Part shown: one piece after another, positions 18,852 through 27,621 of the stretch | Layout of the letters: the number at the start of each line of letters is the position of its first letter | How positions within the stretch are numbered: the stretch's first letter is position 1 | DNA from: Staphylococcus equorum | GTDB taxonomy: Bacteria > Bacillota > Bacilli > Staphylococcales > Staphylococcaceae | Assembly (NCBI RefSeq): GCF_001747895.1 | Contig: NZ_LNNB01000008.1 | Coordinates: 62,001 to 126,000, forward strand | Length of the DNA: 64,000 bases | Direction of reading: 5' to 3' | Translations under genes and position numbers: made by a program | The notes under the pieces: generated by a model | What the model was told of the DNA's origin: nothing | Seen by the model: the letters and a program-made list of their open reading frames with translations, nothing else | Databases searched by the model: none

Positions 18852-19254
18852 TTTAATTTTATTTTATCTAAAAAGCATTGTTAGGTTGCATATACATAAT
18901 AAAATTTCACTAAAATTATAGAAATACAGTGACAATTTAAATATTGTGATATATGGTTAACTTGAAAGCAATAAAAAATTTAAAAAATTTATAGTTTTTA
19001 AGTAGAGATAACAAGTGCATAATAAATGTATAAAATTACAGAGAATAAAAGCCTCAACCTGTTGTGAGCTTGATAATACAGAGTTTATATTTATATTTAA
19101 AAATAAAAATGAATTTTTAAATGTATGTAAATTCACTAGATGATTAGTGTAAAAATTAATTAATAGTGTGAATTTGAAATTTGTCGTGTTGCAAAATAAT
19201 GACAGTGCGTTATAATAACTCAATGTGTTAACTTAAGAGGAGGTTATAAATCAC
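18852..19254. other. AT-rich intergenic gap
   Basis: About 400 bases, very AT-rich. A phrase GCCTCAACCTGTTGTGAGCT near 19051 recalls part of repeat A but is too short to call. AAGAGGAGGT near 19237 is the ribosome binding site of the next gene. Nothing else stands out. Confidence 0.5.
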
Positions 19255-20322
19255 ATGGGCTTGAATAAAGAAGCTATAAAAATTGGTTTCGCTTATGTTG
19301 GTATCGTAGTAGGTGCTGGCTTTTCAACGGGACAAGAAGTAATGCAATTCTTTACTCCTTATGGGCTTTGGTCGTATCTAGGAGTTATTATATCAGGATT
19401 GATATTAGGATTTGCAGGTCGACAAGTTGCTAAGATTGGTACTGCATTCGATGCGCAAAATCATGAATCCACTTTAGATTATTTATTCGGTGGTGTATTT
19501 AGTAAGATAATTGACTATTTACTTATCTTCTTCTTATTTGGTATCTCAGTCACAATGATTGCAGGTGCAGGATCAACGTTTGAAGAAAGTTTTGGCATAC
19601 CAACGTGGTTAGGTGCATTAATTATGGTGATTGTTATCTACATTACATTATTAATGGACTTTAACAAAATCGTACGTGCGTTAGGTATGGTAACGCCATT
19701 CTTAATTATTTTAGTTGTTATCATTGCAGTATTTTACTTATTTAATGGAAATATTTCCTTTGCAGAAGTGAACCAAACAGTTCCAGAGGCGAGTATTTGG
19801 AAAGGTATCTTTTACGGTATTATTTATGGTGGGTTAGCATTCGCAGTTGGTTTTAGTACAATTGTTGCGATTGGTGGAGACGCGTCCAAACGTAAAATAT
19901 CTGGTGCAGGTGCATTATTTGGTGGTGTTGTATATACAATATTACTAGCGCTAATTAACTTTGCATTACAATCAGAGTATACGACAATTAAAGATGCTTC
20001 TATTCCAACACTAACGTTAGCAAATGAAATCCATCCTTGGATTGGTTTAGTATTATCTATTATTATGTTAGCAGTTATGTACAATACAATTCTTGGTTTA
20101 ATGTATTCGTTTGCTGCAAGATTTACAGAACCATATAGTAAAAATTATCATGTGTTTATAGTTGCAATGGTGCTCGTAGCTTATGCATTAAGTTTCGTAG
20201 GTTTCGCAGACTTAATTAACTTCTTATATCCAATCATGGGTGTAATTGGCTTAGTTGTAGTTATTGCAGTACTTATTAAATACTATTCAAGAAAAAATCA
20301 AAATAAAGATCACATAGCGTAA
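19255..20322 (+). CDS. YkvI-family membrane transporter (LeuT/APC-like)
   Basis: 355 residues with about ten membrane helices. The start (IKIGFAYVGIVVGAGFSTGQEVMQFF) is the unwound-helix-1 pattern (GAGFSTGQE) of the YkvI group, related to APC-superfamily amino acid carriers. A second such segment is FAVGFSTIVAIGGD. AGAGGAGGT precedes the ATG at good spacing. Substrate unknown. Single-gene unit with its own terminator. Confidence 0.8.
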   Translation: MGLNKEAIKIGFAYVGIVVGAGFSTGQEVMQFFTPYGLWSYLGVIISGLILGFAGRQVAKIGTAFDAQNHESTLDYLFGGVFSKIIDYLLIFFLFGISVTMIAGAGSTFEESFGIPTWLGALIMVIVIYITLLMDFNKIVRALGMVTPFLIILVVIIAVFYLFNGNISFAEVNQTVPEASIWKGIFYGIIYGGLAFAVGFSTIVAIGGDASKRKISGAGALFGGVVYTILLALINFALQSEYTTIKDASIPTLTLANEIHPWIGLVLSIIMLAVMYNTILGLMYSFAARFTEPYSKNYHVFIVAMVLVAYALSFVGFADLINFLYPIMGVIGLVVVIAVLIKYYSRKNQNKDHIA

Positions 20323-20371
20323 TCGTGATGAAATAAAGTATAAATAAAATTAGGACATAAATCCTAGATTT

Positions 20372-20418
20372 AATAAATGGCTGTTAGAATCCTATTGGAT
20401 ATCTAGCAGCCATTTATT
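20372..20418 (+). terminator. Terminator of the ykvI-like gene
   Basis: 16-base stem (20372-20387 with 20403-20418, one G-U pair) followed by T-rich sequence; preceded by the motif AGGACATAAATCC at 20352-20364. Confidence 0.8.
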
Positions 20419-20594
20419 GTTTTAAAATATGATATTAACCTATATAGAGGTGAGTTTATAATTATAAACGGTAGTTGCTCAATTTGATTTTTAAAATAAA
20501 GAAGATAGCAGTTTGGTCTATTTTAATCGTTCAAATAAATACTACTACGTACTTATTAATTATGATACAATGCATGCGAAAGGGAAGGTCGAGC

Positions 20595-21626
20595 ATGAAG
20601 AAAAAACATAAATGGACAATTATCGCTATTGTTGTTTTTGTTGTCGTTGCAATTGTGATTGCAATATTACTTAAGCAACAATATGACCGACAAAATGCGC
20701 AAGAATTTAAAGAAAAAGTACAAATTAATAATGAAAATGTAAATGCATTTACTAATATAACTTATAGCAGTGGGATACCCAATAGTCGCTTAGATATTTT
20801 AACGCCTACTGAATTAGATCAAGATAATAAATTGCCTGTCATTTTTTGGTTACATGGTGGAGGATTTATCGCAGGAGATAAACAATATAAAAATCCGTTA
20901 TTATCAAAATTTGCTGAACAAGGTTATATCGTAGTGAATATTAATTACGCACTTGCACCTGACTATAAATACCCAACACAGTTAAAACAAATTGATCGTG
21001 CAGTTCAGTTTATCAAACAGAATAAACATGAGTTGCCTATAGATTTTGATCAAGTTGTTTTCGGTGGTGACTCAGCAGGCGCCCAATTATCCAGTCAATT
21101 TACAGCTATCCAAACAAATGAATCATTACGAGAAGATATGGAGTTTAACCAACAGTTTGAACCGGAACAAATAAAAGCAGCAATCTTTTTTGGTGGCTTT
21201 TATGATATGAAAACGGTGAAAGAAACAGAGTTTCCTAGAATCCAGCTCTTTATGGAAAGTTACACTGGCAAGAGAGATTGGGAACAACAATTTAAATATA
21301 TCAGTGAAATGTCTACGATAAACCAAGTGACAAAAGATTATCCACCAACATTTTTATCGGTAGGGGATGCAGATCCATTTTATAGTCAAAACATTGATTT
21401 TTATAAAAAACTAAAAGAAAAAGATGTTCCAGTTGATAAATTGTTTTATGATGGATCACATAATTTGAGACATCAATACCAATTTCATATGCAATTACCG
21501 GAGTCACAGCAAAATATGAAAGATACATTGAGTTTCTTAAGTAGAAATACAAGCGCTTCTGGTGTAGAGAGAGAATTGAAGCCCGAATCAAAAAATCCTG
21601 AGGGTGTTCAATTGAATCCTTACTAA
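20595..21626 (+). CDS. Membrane-anchored alpha/beta hydrolase (esterase/lipase, HSL-type)
   Basis: 343 residues from ATG 20595, chosen because AGGGAAGG lies just upstream and the protein then begins with a signal-anchor (KKKHKW, then about 22 hydrophobic residues). The oxyanion motif HGGGFIAGD is near residue 87 and the nucleophile motif GGDSAGA puts Ser near 159; Asp in SVGDADPF and His in GSHNLRHQ complete the triad. The enzyme should face the outside of the membrane. An orthologue annotated as lipase/esterase lies at this place in S. aureus. Natural substrate unknown. Confidence 0.85.
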   Translation: MKKKHKWTIIAIVVFVVVAIVIAILLKQQYDRQNAQEFKEKVQINNENVNAFTNITYSSGIPNSRLDILTPTELDQDNKLPVIFWLHGGGFIAGDKQYKNPLLSKFAEQGYIVVNINYALAPDYKYPTQLKQIDRAVQFIKQNKHELPIDFDQVVFGGDSAGAQLSSQFTAIQTNESLREDMEFNQQFEPEQIKAAIFFGGFYDMKTVKETEFPRIQLFMESYTGKRDWEQQFKYISEMSTINQVTKDYPPTFLSVGDADPFYSQNIDFYKKLKEKDVPVDKLFYDGSHNLRHQYQFHMQLPESQQNMKDTLSFLSRNTSASGVERELKPESKNPEGVQLNPY

Positions 21627-21680
21627 TGAGTAAATAGTAAAATCAACTAGACGTAATACAGTTATATAAAAGATTTCAAA

Positions 21681-21725
21681 AAAACAGCTTATAGATCTCC
21701 TGTAATGGAAACTATAAGCTGTTTT
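21681..21725. terminator. Terminator between convergent genes
   Basis: 14-base perfect stem (21681-21694 with 21712-21725), A-rich on the left and T-rich on the right, so usable in both directions. Confidence 0.8.
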
Positions 21726-21852
21726 TAGTTCTAGTCGTGGGCTCATATAACGAAATGTTATGAGCAAAATTGGATTGCTGTTCCATTCCCATTTATTAAT
21801 TTATACTTAAACAAGAATAGTGAAACGTTTAATATATAAACATTGAGGTAGA

Positions 21853-22359
21853 CTAAAGTAATAACTTAGACATTATATATTTATTGAAATAACGCCCATC
21901 GATATAAAGTTTATCTCGAAGTTCGCCGTCAATTTGATATCCAGCAGCTTTAAATAAAGCTACCGCTGTTTCGTTTTCAGGGACTACAGAAACTTCAATG
22001 CGGCGAATGTTATGGTTTAAACACCATGCTTCAATAGAATTAATAAGTGATTGGCCAAGGCCTTTTTCGCGATAGTGTCTAATAACACCCATTGAAAAAT
22101 GTGCTTCATGACGTGTACGTTCAAACTTTTCAGTTGTTACGATTGAAAAACCAACAAGTTCTCCGTTATTTTCGGCAACATATATCGCGTTGGACGGTGA
22201 CGTTATATAATGTTCCAAGTTTGAAACGGCATCACTGTTAGATGGCGCATATTCACCAGGATTATATATTAAATATTCAGATTCATCATAGATAGTAGTT
22301 AATAATTTTACAAATGGATCTATATCATTGATACCGATTTCACGAATTTGATGAACCAT
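21853..22359 (-). CDS. GNAT-family N-acetyltransferase
   Basis: 168 residues with the GNAT fold signatures: VAENNGELVGF (strand 4), MGVIRHYREKGLGQSLI (acetyl-CoA pyrophosphate loop, R-x-x-G-x-G/L form), and NETAVALFKAAGYQIDGEL with the late Tyr. GAGGAGTGG upstream of the ATG. It converges with the esterase. The acceptor substrate cannot be predicted; the pattern is like the RimI/YhhY group. Confidence 0.85.
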   Translation of the reverse strand: MVHQIREIGINDIDPFVKLLTTIYDESEYLIYNPGEYAPSNSDAVSNLEHYITSPSNAIYVAENNGELVGFSIVTTEKFERTRHEAHFSMGVIRHYREKGLGQSLINSIEAWCLNHNIRRIEVSVVPENETAVALFKAAGYQIDGELRDKLYIDGRYFNKYIMSKLLL

Positions 22360-22480
22360 ATGTGTCCACTCCTCATTTCTATTTTGCTAATACTCAGTTA
22401 TAGTATAACTTAACATCATTAGCATGATTTTACTAGGAGATATTTAAATAGAGACAAATTAAAATAAAGGAAGTATAACT

Positions 22481-23398
22481 ATGAAACCTAATATTTTATT
22501 AGCAGGTGTAACAGGCTATATAGGGAAAAACTTAATACAATCTATTAAAGATGAGGCAACGCTTTTTACGATGTCGAAATATCCTAAAGAAGATGAGTTT
22601 CAAGAAGTGACATGGTTAAAAAAAGATATTTATAATTATAATGATGTTCTTGAGTCAATGGAAGGTATGGATATGGCCATCTATTATTTAGATCCAACCA
22701 AGCATTCAGCAAAGCTGACCAAAGCAACAGCTAGAGATATGAATTTAATTGCTGCTGATAATTTTGGACGTGCGACAGCTAAAAAAGGAATCAAAAAAAT
22801 TATTTATATTAGTGGTAGTCGCTTTGATAATGAGTCAATAGAGCGATTGTCGGCGTATGGAACGCCTGTCGAAAAAACAGAAGTAAAAGTTTCACGACCT
22901 CATGTTGCAGTCGAGTTACAAGTTTCAAAGTATGATGATGTACGAAGTGCACTTAATGTACAATTGCCAATGAACTGGACCTTAAATCAAATGGTGGAAT
23001 ATTATTTTGATTGGTTAAATAAAACTAAAGGAACGATGTTACATACTTATAATGAAGGCGATAATTTTGTTGTTTATATCAAAGATAAACGCAATCCAAT
23101 ACTTGTACTTCATAAAACGATAACAGAAAGCGATATGATTACATTAAATTTAGTAGGTGGATCGATAGTAAAACCGAATCTAACGAAACAAGGAAAGTTA
23201 GAATTCCGAAAGCTGGAAGGAACACAAACTGTAATCGTCCATTTATATGATTATATTCCTAAACTCATCTGGCCAGCGTATTACTTGTTCCAATCACCAT
23301 TTCAAGATTTGATGATGAGAGGATTTGAAATAGATTGTCGTATAAAACACTTCAATGGTCGTATACAATCAGGTGAAGAAATAAAATATACTAAATAA
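22481..23398 (+). CDS. graX: GraX, accessory protein of the GraRS system
   Basis: 305 residues beginning with a nucleotide-binding Rossmann pattern (LLAGVTGYIGKNLIQ) of the extended NAD(P)-dependent epimerase type; the middle part diverges. It sits 16 bases before graR, the position of graX (apsX) in S. aureus, where it is needed for GraRS-dependent response to cationic peptides and links GraS with the kinase Stk1. Its enzyme activity, if any, is unknown. Confidence 0.88.
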   Translation: MKPNILLAGVTGYIGKNLIQSIKDEATLFTMSKYPKEDEFQEVTWLKKDIYNYNDVLESMEGMDMAIYYLDPTKHSAKLTKATARDMNLIAADNFGRATAKKGIKKIIYISGSRFDNESIERLSAYGTPVEKTEVKVSRPHVAVELQVSKYDDVRSALNVQLPMNWTLNQMVEYYFDWLNKTKGTMLHTYNEGDNFVVYIKDKRNPILVLHKTITESDMITLNLVGGSIVKPNLTKQGKLEFRKLEGTQTVIVHLYDYIPKLIWPAYYLFQSPFQDLMMRGFEIDCRIKHFNGRIQSGEEIKYTK

Positions 23399-23414
23399 TT
23401 GAAAAGGTGATCAT

Positions 23415-24089
23415 GTGGACATTTTATTAGTAGAAGATGATATGACATTATTTAAAGAACTGAGTGAAGAATTAGAACAATGGGACTTTCAAGTGCATGG
23501 CATCAGTGATTTTAATGATGTTATGTCAAAATTTGAAGAAGTGAATGCTGCAATTGTAATTATGGATGTTAAATTGCCTAAGTATGATGGTTTTTATTGG
23601 ACTCGAAAAATTAGAGAGGTCTCCAATACACCTATTCTATTCTTATCTTCACGGGATAACCCAATGGACCAAGTTATGAGTATGGAATTAGGCGCAGATG
23701 ATTATGTCCAAAAACCATTTAATACGAGTGTACTTATTGCAAAACTACAAGCTATATATAGACGCGTCTATCAATTCAGTATTGATGAGAAGCGTGTACT
23801 GTCTTGGCAGGAAACGACTTTAGATTTATCTAAAGATAGCATTAGTAAAGGTGATGCTCAAATCTATTTATCTAAAACTGAAATGATTATCTTAGAAATG
23901 CTAGTGAAAAAGCAAAATCAAATCGTTACTAGAGATACTTTGATTACAGCATTGTGGGATGATGAAGCATTTGTAAGTGATAACACGTTAACTGTTAATG
24001 TGAATCGTTTAAGGAAAAAGTTAGCTGATATTGATATGAATGATGCGATTGAAACTAAAATAGGCAAAGGGTATATGGCGCATGGCTAA
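23415..24089 (+). CDS. graR: Response regulator GraR
   Basis: 224 residues: receiver domain with acidic pocket EDD (7-9) and phosphorylation site Asp51, and an OmpR-type winged-helix domain ([11 protein letters not shown]). It is strikingly close to S. aureus GraR along its whole length. In S. aureus it activates dltABCD, mprF and vraFG, making the cell surface more positive. Start is GTG with AAAGGTGATC upstream. It overlaps graS by 8 bases. Confidence 0.95.
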   Translation: MDILLVEDDMTLFKELSEELEQWDFQVHGISDFNDVMSKFEEVNAAIVIMDVKLPKYDGFYWTRKIREVSNTPILFLSSRDNPMDQVMSMELGADDYVQKPFNTSVLIAKLQAIYRRVYQFSIDEKRVLSWQETTLDLSKDSISKGDAQIYLSKTEMIILEMLVKKQNQIVTRDTLITALWDDEAFVSDNTLTVNVNRLRKKLADIDMNDAIETKIGKGYMAHG

Positions 24090-25110
24090 CATTCAATGGT
24101 TATTTATCTTTCTACGCTCACGATTAAATTGGATACTTTGGCTCATATTATTACATTTCATTTTTCTATTTATTGCATATTTAGATTACGATATCAGTGT
24201 AAGTAGTATTTTTTATATTATTATTTTGAATTTAGGGATCTCAGTTATTTTTTTGTTATATACATATATAAAGGAAGTAAAATTTTTCAAACATTTGTAC
24301 AATAACATCGAGCCTGAAGAACTAAAGCATAAATCTCTTGCTGATACACCATTTCAACAAGAGATGGTCAATTATTTGTATAATCAAATTACAAGTCAGA
24401 AAATGTTAGTTACAACTCAGAAAAAACAAATTCAAACAACTGAAGCGTCATTAACTGATTTCGTGCATGATATTAAGACACCAGTAACAGCAATGAAGCT
24501 ACTGATCGAAAAAGAGCAAGATGTAGAGCGAAAGTACGCCTTGCTTTTTGAGTGGTCGAGAATTAATGGAATGTTAGACAGACAATTATTTTTAACGAGA
24601 TTAGAGTTTCAAAATAATGATTTATATTTTGAACATGTAGCATTAAAACGTCTTATTATAGAAGAAATACAAATCACAAGGTATATTAGTCAATCTAAAG
24701 GCATTGATTACGATCTTGATTTTGAAGCGGACTATGATGTCTATACAGATACAAAATGGTGTCGGATGATGATAAGACAAATTTTATCTAATGCTATTAA
24801 ATATAGTGAAGATAGTACAATTCACATTAAAGCTCATATAGTTAATAAACATGTAACACTTGAAATTATAGATGAAGGTAGAGGGATTAGTAAGAAAGAT
24901 TTGCCGAGAATTTATGATAAAGGATTTACTTCCACTGCTTATCGTAATGAGACCACTTCATCAGGCATTGGTCTATATTTAGTAGGTAACGTTAAAGACA
25001 AATTAGGAATCCGAGTGGATATCACTTCAGAAGAACAAATTGGAACAAAGGCTTCATTTATGTTTCCTAATCAAAATGAACTTGTTGCAAGATTATCTAA
25101 AAAGCAATGA
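24082..25110 (+). CDS. graS: Sensor histidine kinase GraS (intramembrane-sensing)
   Basis: 342 residues. Two membrane helices (about 14-34 and 43-61) are joined by a very short outer loop, DYDISVSSI, which senses cationic peptides in S. aureus. Phospho-acceptor His129 in [16 protein letters not shown]-binding motifs NAIKYS, DEGRGIS and SSGIGLYL. The loop keeps acidic residues at 35 and 37 but has Ser where I recall Asp41 in S. aureus. The stop codon lies inside the first of two near-identical hairpins, and vraFG is not downstream. Confidence 0.93.
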   Translation: MANIQWLFIFLRSRLNWILWLILLHFIFLFIAYLDYDISVSSIFYIIILNLGISVIFLLYTYIKEVKFFKHLYNNIEPEELKHKSLADTPFQQEMVNYLYNQITSQKMLVTTQKKQIQTTEASLTDFVHDIKTPVTAMKLLIEKEQDVERKYALLFEWSRINGMLDRQLFLTRLEFQNNDLYFEHVALKRLIIEEIQITRYISQSKGIDYDLDFEADYDVYTDTKWCRMMIRQILSNAIKYSEDSTIHIKAHIVNKHVTLEIIDEGRGISKKDLPRIYDKGFTSTAYRNETTSSGIGLYLVGNVKDKLGIRVDITSEEQIGTKASFMFPNQNELVARLSKKQ

Positions 25111-25133
25111 AATCTGTTATGATTTCATTGCTT
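25102..25133 (+). terminator. graS hairpin, copy 1 (no T tail)
   Basis: 13-base perfect stem (25102-25114 with 25121-25133), loop TGTTAT. It overlaps the graS stop codon. AAGAGGG follows instead of T, so it looks like a terminator cut off from its tail. Confidence 0.7.
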
Positions 25134-25138
25134 AAGAG

Positions 25139-25265
25139 GGTCGACAAAGTCTACACTTTTTGGCAGTTATCTGTGCACGCTTTCCACGGGCACAGCCTCA
25201 GCCTGTAGTCTTCGGCTAGTGCTTTTCCCGTAGGAGTCGGCACAAATAACTGTTATTTTCAAATC
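25139..25265 (+). repeat. Dispersed repeat A, copy 3 (most complete)
   Basis: Left part ACAAAGTCTACACTTTTTGGCA is a decayed hairpin matching the nupC terminator; then TGCACGCTTTCC, GGGCACAGCC, CCTGTAGTC, GGCTAGTGC, CCCGTAGGAGTCGGC and an AT-rich tail. The core can fold: CGGG-CAC-AGCC (25187-25197) pairs with GGCT-GTG-CCCG (25214-25230). No ORF. Flanked by the two graS hairpins. Confidence 0.75.
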
Positions 25266-25277
25266 ATATATGTTCTG

Positions 25278-25309
25278 AAGCGTTGAAATCTGTTATGATT
25301 TCAATGCTT
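25278..25309 (+). terminator. graS hairpin, copy 2 (with T tail)
   Basis: Stem 25278-25290 with 25297-25309, same loop TGTTAT, then T-rich sequence. It differs from copy 1 at three bases, all of which keep pairing (one G-U, one swapped A-T pair). Confidence 0.8.
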
Positions 25310-25655
25310 TTTAATTATGAAATTCGCAAATTTAAAATGTGAACTATAATAAATTTTAGAAAAATATATTTCGGACAAAATTTTTGCTCCTACAAATTTT
25401 AAATGTTAAGAGATTGTAAATTTAATTGTGGAATTGTAAATTTTGTGCTATTTTCATATAAGGACAAATCAACATTTGTGAGATTTTTTAACCGGTATAG
25501 AAGCAAAGACTCATTTCCATGAATGTAAGGACACATTAAGTGATGATGAGTGAATTGTTAATCTTGCCAATTTTAATTTGTCTTAAAAGAGTTTTGATTT
25601 TTTAAATTTATTGAAGCTGATTGGAAACAGTCGCTGTAAATGGAGGATTTTTTGG
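25310..25655 (+). promoter_or_regulatory. Leader region of the pitR-pitA operon
   Basis: 346 bases with no gene. Two similar phrases, GATTGTAAATTT near 25412 and GAATTGTAAATTTT near 25431, form a direct repeat of uncertain meaning. GGAGG near 25643 is the ribosome binding site of pitR. Confidence 0.35.
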
Positions 25656-26273
25656 ATGTTTAACAAGAAAAAAGATAAGTTCATGGTGCAACTTGAAGAA
25701 ATGGTCTTTAACTTAGATCGAGCGGCAATTGAGTTTGGGAAAATGGATTTTAATACGCACTTAGATCTGAAAGCTTATTCAGACAATATTAAAAAATATG
25801 AGTCACACGGTGACGAATTAATGCATCAAGTGATTTCCGATTTAAACCAAACCTTCATCACACCAATTGAACGTGAGGATATCCTTTCATTATGTAATGC
25901 AATTGATGATGTTTTAGATGCAATAGAAGAAACGTCAGCGATGTTTGAAATGTATTCAATTGAATATACAGATGAATACATGGCTGAATTTGTTGATAAT
26001 ATCCAAAAAGCTATTGCAGAAATGAAATTAGCTGTTGGGTTACTTGTTGATAAAAAATTATCGCATATGCGTATTCATTCTATTAATATTAAAGAATTTG
26101 AAACAAATTGTGATGGCATTTTACGTCAATCAATCAAACATATTTTTAACAGTGAAACAGATCCAATAACGCTTATTAAAATAAAAGAAATTTATGAAAG
26201 CATGGAAGAAATTGCAGATAAATGTCAAGCTGTAGCGAATAACTTTGAAACTATAATTATGAAAAATAGCTAA
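25656..26273 (+). CDS. pitR: DUF47 (PhoU-like) phosphate transport regulator
   Basis: 205 residues from ATG 25656, preceded by TGGAGG; an upstream frame extension lacks a site. All-helical DUF47/PhoU-like protein with the acidic metal-binding patterns (ICDAIDDVLDAIEE-like, NAIDDVLDAIEETS near 75-90; ESMEEIADKCQAVANN near the end). It lies 13 bases before pitA, the usual pairing, and is expected to control that carrier. Confidence 0.85.
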   Translation: MFNKKKDKFMVQLEEMVFNLDRAAIEFGKMDFNTHLDLKAYSDNIKKYESHGDELMHQVISDLNQTFITPIEREDILSLCNAIDDVLDAIEETSAMFEMYSIEYTDEYMAEFVDNIQKAIAEMKLAVGLLVDKKLSHMRIHSINIKEFETNCDGILRQSIKHIFNSETDPITLIKIKEIYESMEEIADKCQAVANNFETIIMKNS

Positions 26274-26286
26274 GGAGTCCTAACTA

Positions 26287-27294
26287 ATGGAATATATTTT
26301 AATCATCACAGTAGCTATTGTTATTTTTTCACTTATCTTTGACTTTATCAATGGTTTTCATGATACAGCCAATGCTGTCGCTACTGCTGTTTCAACCCGT
26401 GCATTAACGCCTAGAACTGCTATTATATTAGCATCAGTTATGAACTTTATTGGTGCATTAGCTTTTACTGGAGTTGCAGGTACAATAACTAAAGATATTG
26501 TAGACCCATTTAAATTAGAAAATGGGCTTGTTGTGGTGCTATCAGCGATTATTGCAGCAATTTTTTGGAACTTGCTTACTTGGTTTTATGGTATACCGAG
26601 TTCATCTTCTCATGCGCTAATTGGTTCCATTGCAGGTGCAGCTATCGCATCTCAAGGGTCGTTTGCCGTATTACACTATGAAGGTTTTACAAAAATCATT
26701 GCTGTATTACTGATATCACCAGTAATTGCTTTTTGTGTAGGTTTCATTATGTATTCAATTGTTAAAGTCGTATTTAAAAATGCAAACTTAACAAAATCAA
26801 ATAGAAACTTTAGATTCTTCCAAATTTTCACAGCGTCGTTACAATCATTTTCACATGGTACCAACGATGCTCAAAAATCAATGGGTATTATTACATTAGC
26901 TTTAATCGTAGCTAACTTACAACCAGGTGGTTCTGTTGAACCACAATTGTGGGTTAAAATTGCCTGTGCCACTGCTATGGGGTTAGGAACAGCTGTTGGT
27001 GGTTGGAAAATCATTAAAACAGTTGGTGGTAATATAATGAAAATTCGTCCGGCTAATGGTGCTGCGGCAGATTTATCATCAGCTTTAACAATCTTTGTAG
27101 CATCTTCATTACATTTTCCGTTATCAACGACGCATGTTGTTTCTTCATCTATTCTAGGTGTAGGCTCATCTAATCGTATTAAAGGCGTGAAATGGAATAC
27201 TGCGCAACGTATGATTGTTACATGGGTTATCACAATGCCGATTTCTGCAATTGTTGCTGCCCTTGTTTATTTCGTTATGAATATCTTCCTATAA
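26287..27294 (+). CDS. pitA: Low-affinity inorganic phosphate transporter PitA
   Basis: Proton- or cation-coupled phosphate symporter. 335 residues, about ten helices, with both copies of the PiT signature: GFHDTANAVATAVSTRALTP near residue 23 and SHGTNDAQKSMGI in the second half; also the conserved GIPSSSSHALIGS and PLSTTHVVSS repeats. AAGGAGTCC precedes the ATG. Confidence 0.94.
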   Translation: MEYILIITVAIVIFSLIFDFINGFHDTANAVATAVSTRALTPRTAIILASVMNFIGALAFTGVAGTITKDIVDPFKLENGLVVVLSAIIAAIFWNLLTWFYGIPSSSSHALIGSIAGAAIASQGSFAVLHYEGFTKIIAVLLISPVIAFCVGFIMYSIVKVVFKNANLTKSNRNFRFFQIFTASLQSFSHGTNDAQKSMGIITLALIVANLQPGGSVEPQLWVKIACATAMGLGTAVGGWKIIKTVGGNIMKIRPANGAAADLSSALTIFVASSLHFPLSTTHVVSSSILGVGSSNRIKGVKWNTAQRMIVTWVITMPISAIVAALVYFVMNIFL

Positions 27295-27365
27295 TTAGGT
27301 ATGTTATAGCGTGATTAGCGTTTGAAGTATAAAAGAGTTTGGGCGTGATTGTCTATTCTCAAAAT

Positions 27366-27409
27366 AAGACCGATGCTGAGACATGTATTTATGTCCCAGC
27401 ATCGGTCTT
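27366..27409 (+). terminator. Terminator of pitA
   Basis: 19-base stem (27366-27384 with 27391-27409, one mismatch) and T run. GAGACATGTATTTATGTCCC in the tip belongs to the dispersed GACATAAAT motif. Confidence 0.85.
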
Positions 27410-27558
27410 TTATTTATAGACATCAGTGACTTTGTTATAAGCATTTTATAAGATATGTTAGTAGAGTAGGCAGTAAAAGCTATTTATAAGCTCATAAGAC
27501 GACTGAGTGAGCTTATGAGTGATGTTGTATGTGATCTTGTTTAAAATAGTTCAAATTA

Positions 27559-27598
27559 AAAAGCAGTTAGCATTCTAAAGAGAAGTCTAACTGCTTTT
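27559..27598 (-). terminator. Terminator of the LysM-CHAP gene
   Basis: 12-base perfect stem (27559-27570 with 27587-27598); on the minus strand followed by T-rich sequence. Confidence 0.75.
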
Positions 27599-27621
27599 TT
27601 ATTCAATATGAAATTCATACA

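Larger units (their letters stand above)
27295..27621. other. Intergenic gap between convergent pitA and sle1
   Basis: 327 bases. It holds the pitA terminator (27366-27409) and the sle1 terminator (27559-27598); the 150 bases between them show nothing I can name. Confidence 0.7.

Noticed and set aside
18957-19223. 88-codon minus-strand frame in the gap before the ykvI-like gene
   Set aside because: Composition is that of AT-rich non-coding DNA (many L, N, F, H), with no site and overlapping the promoter of the next gene.
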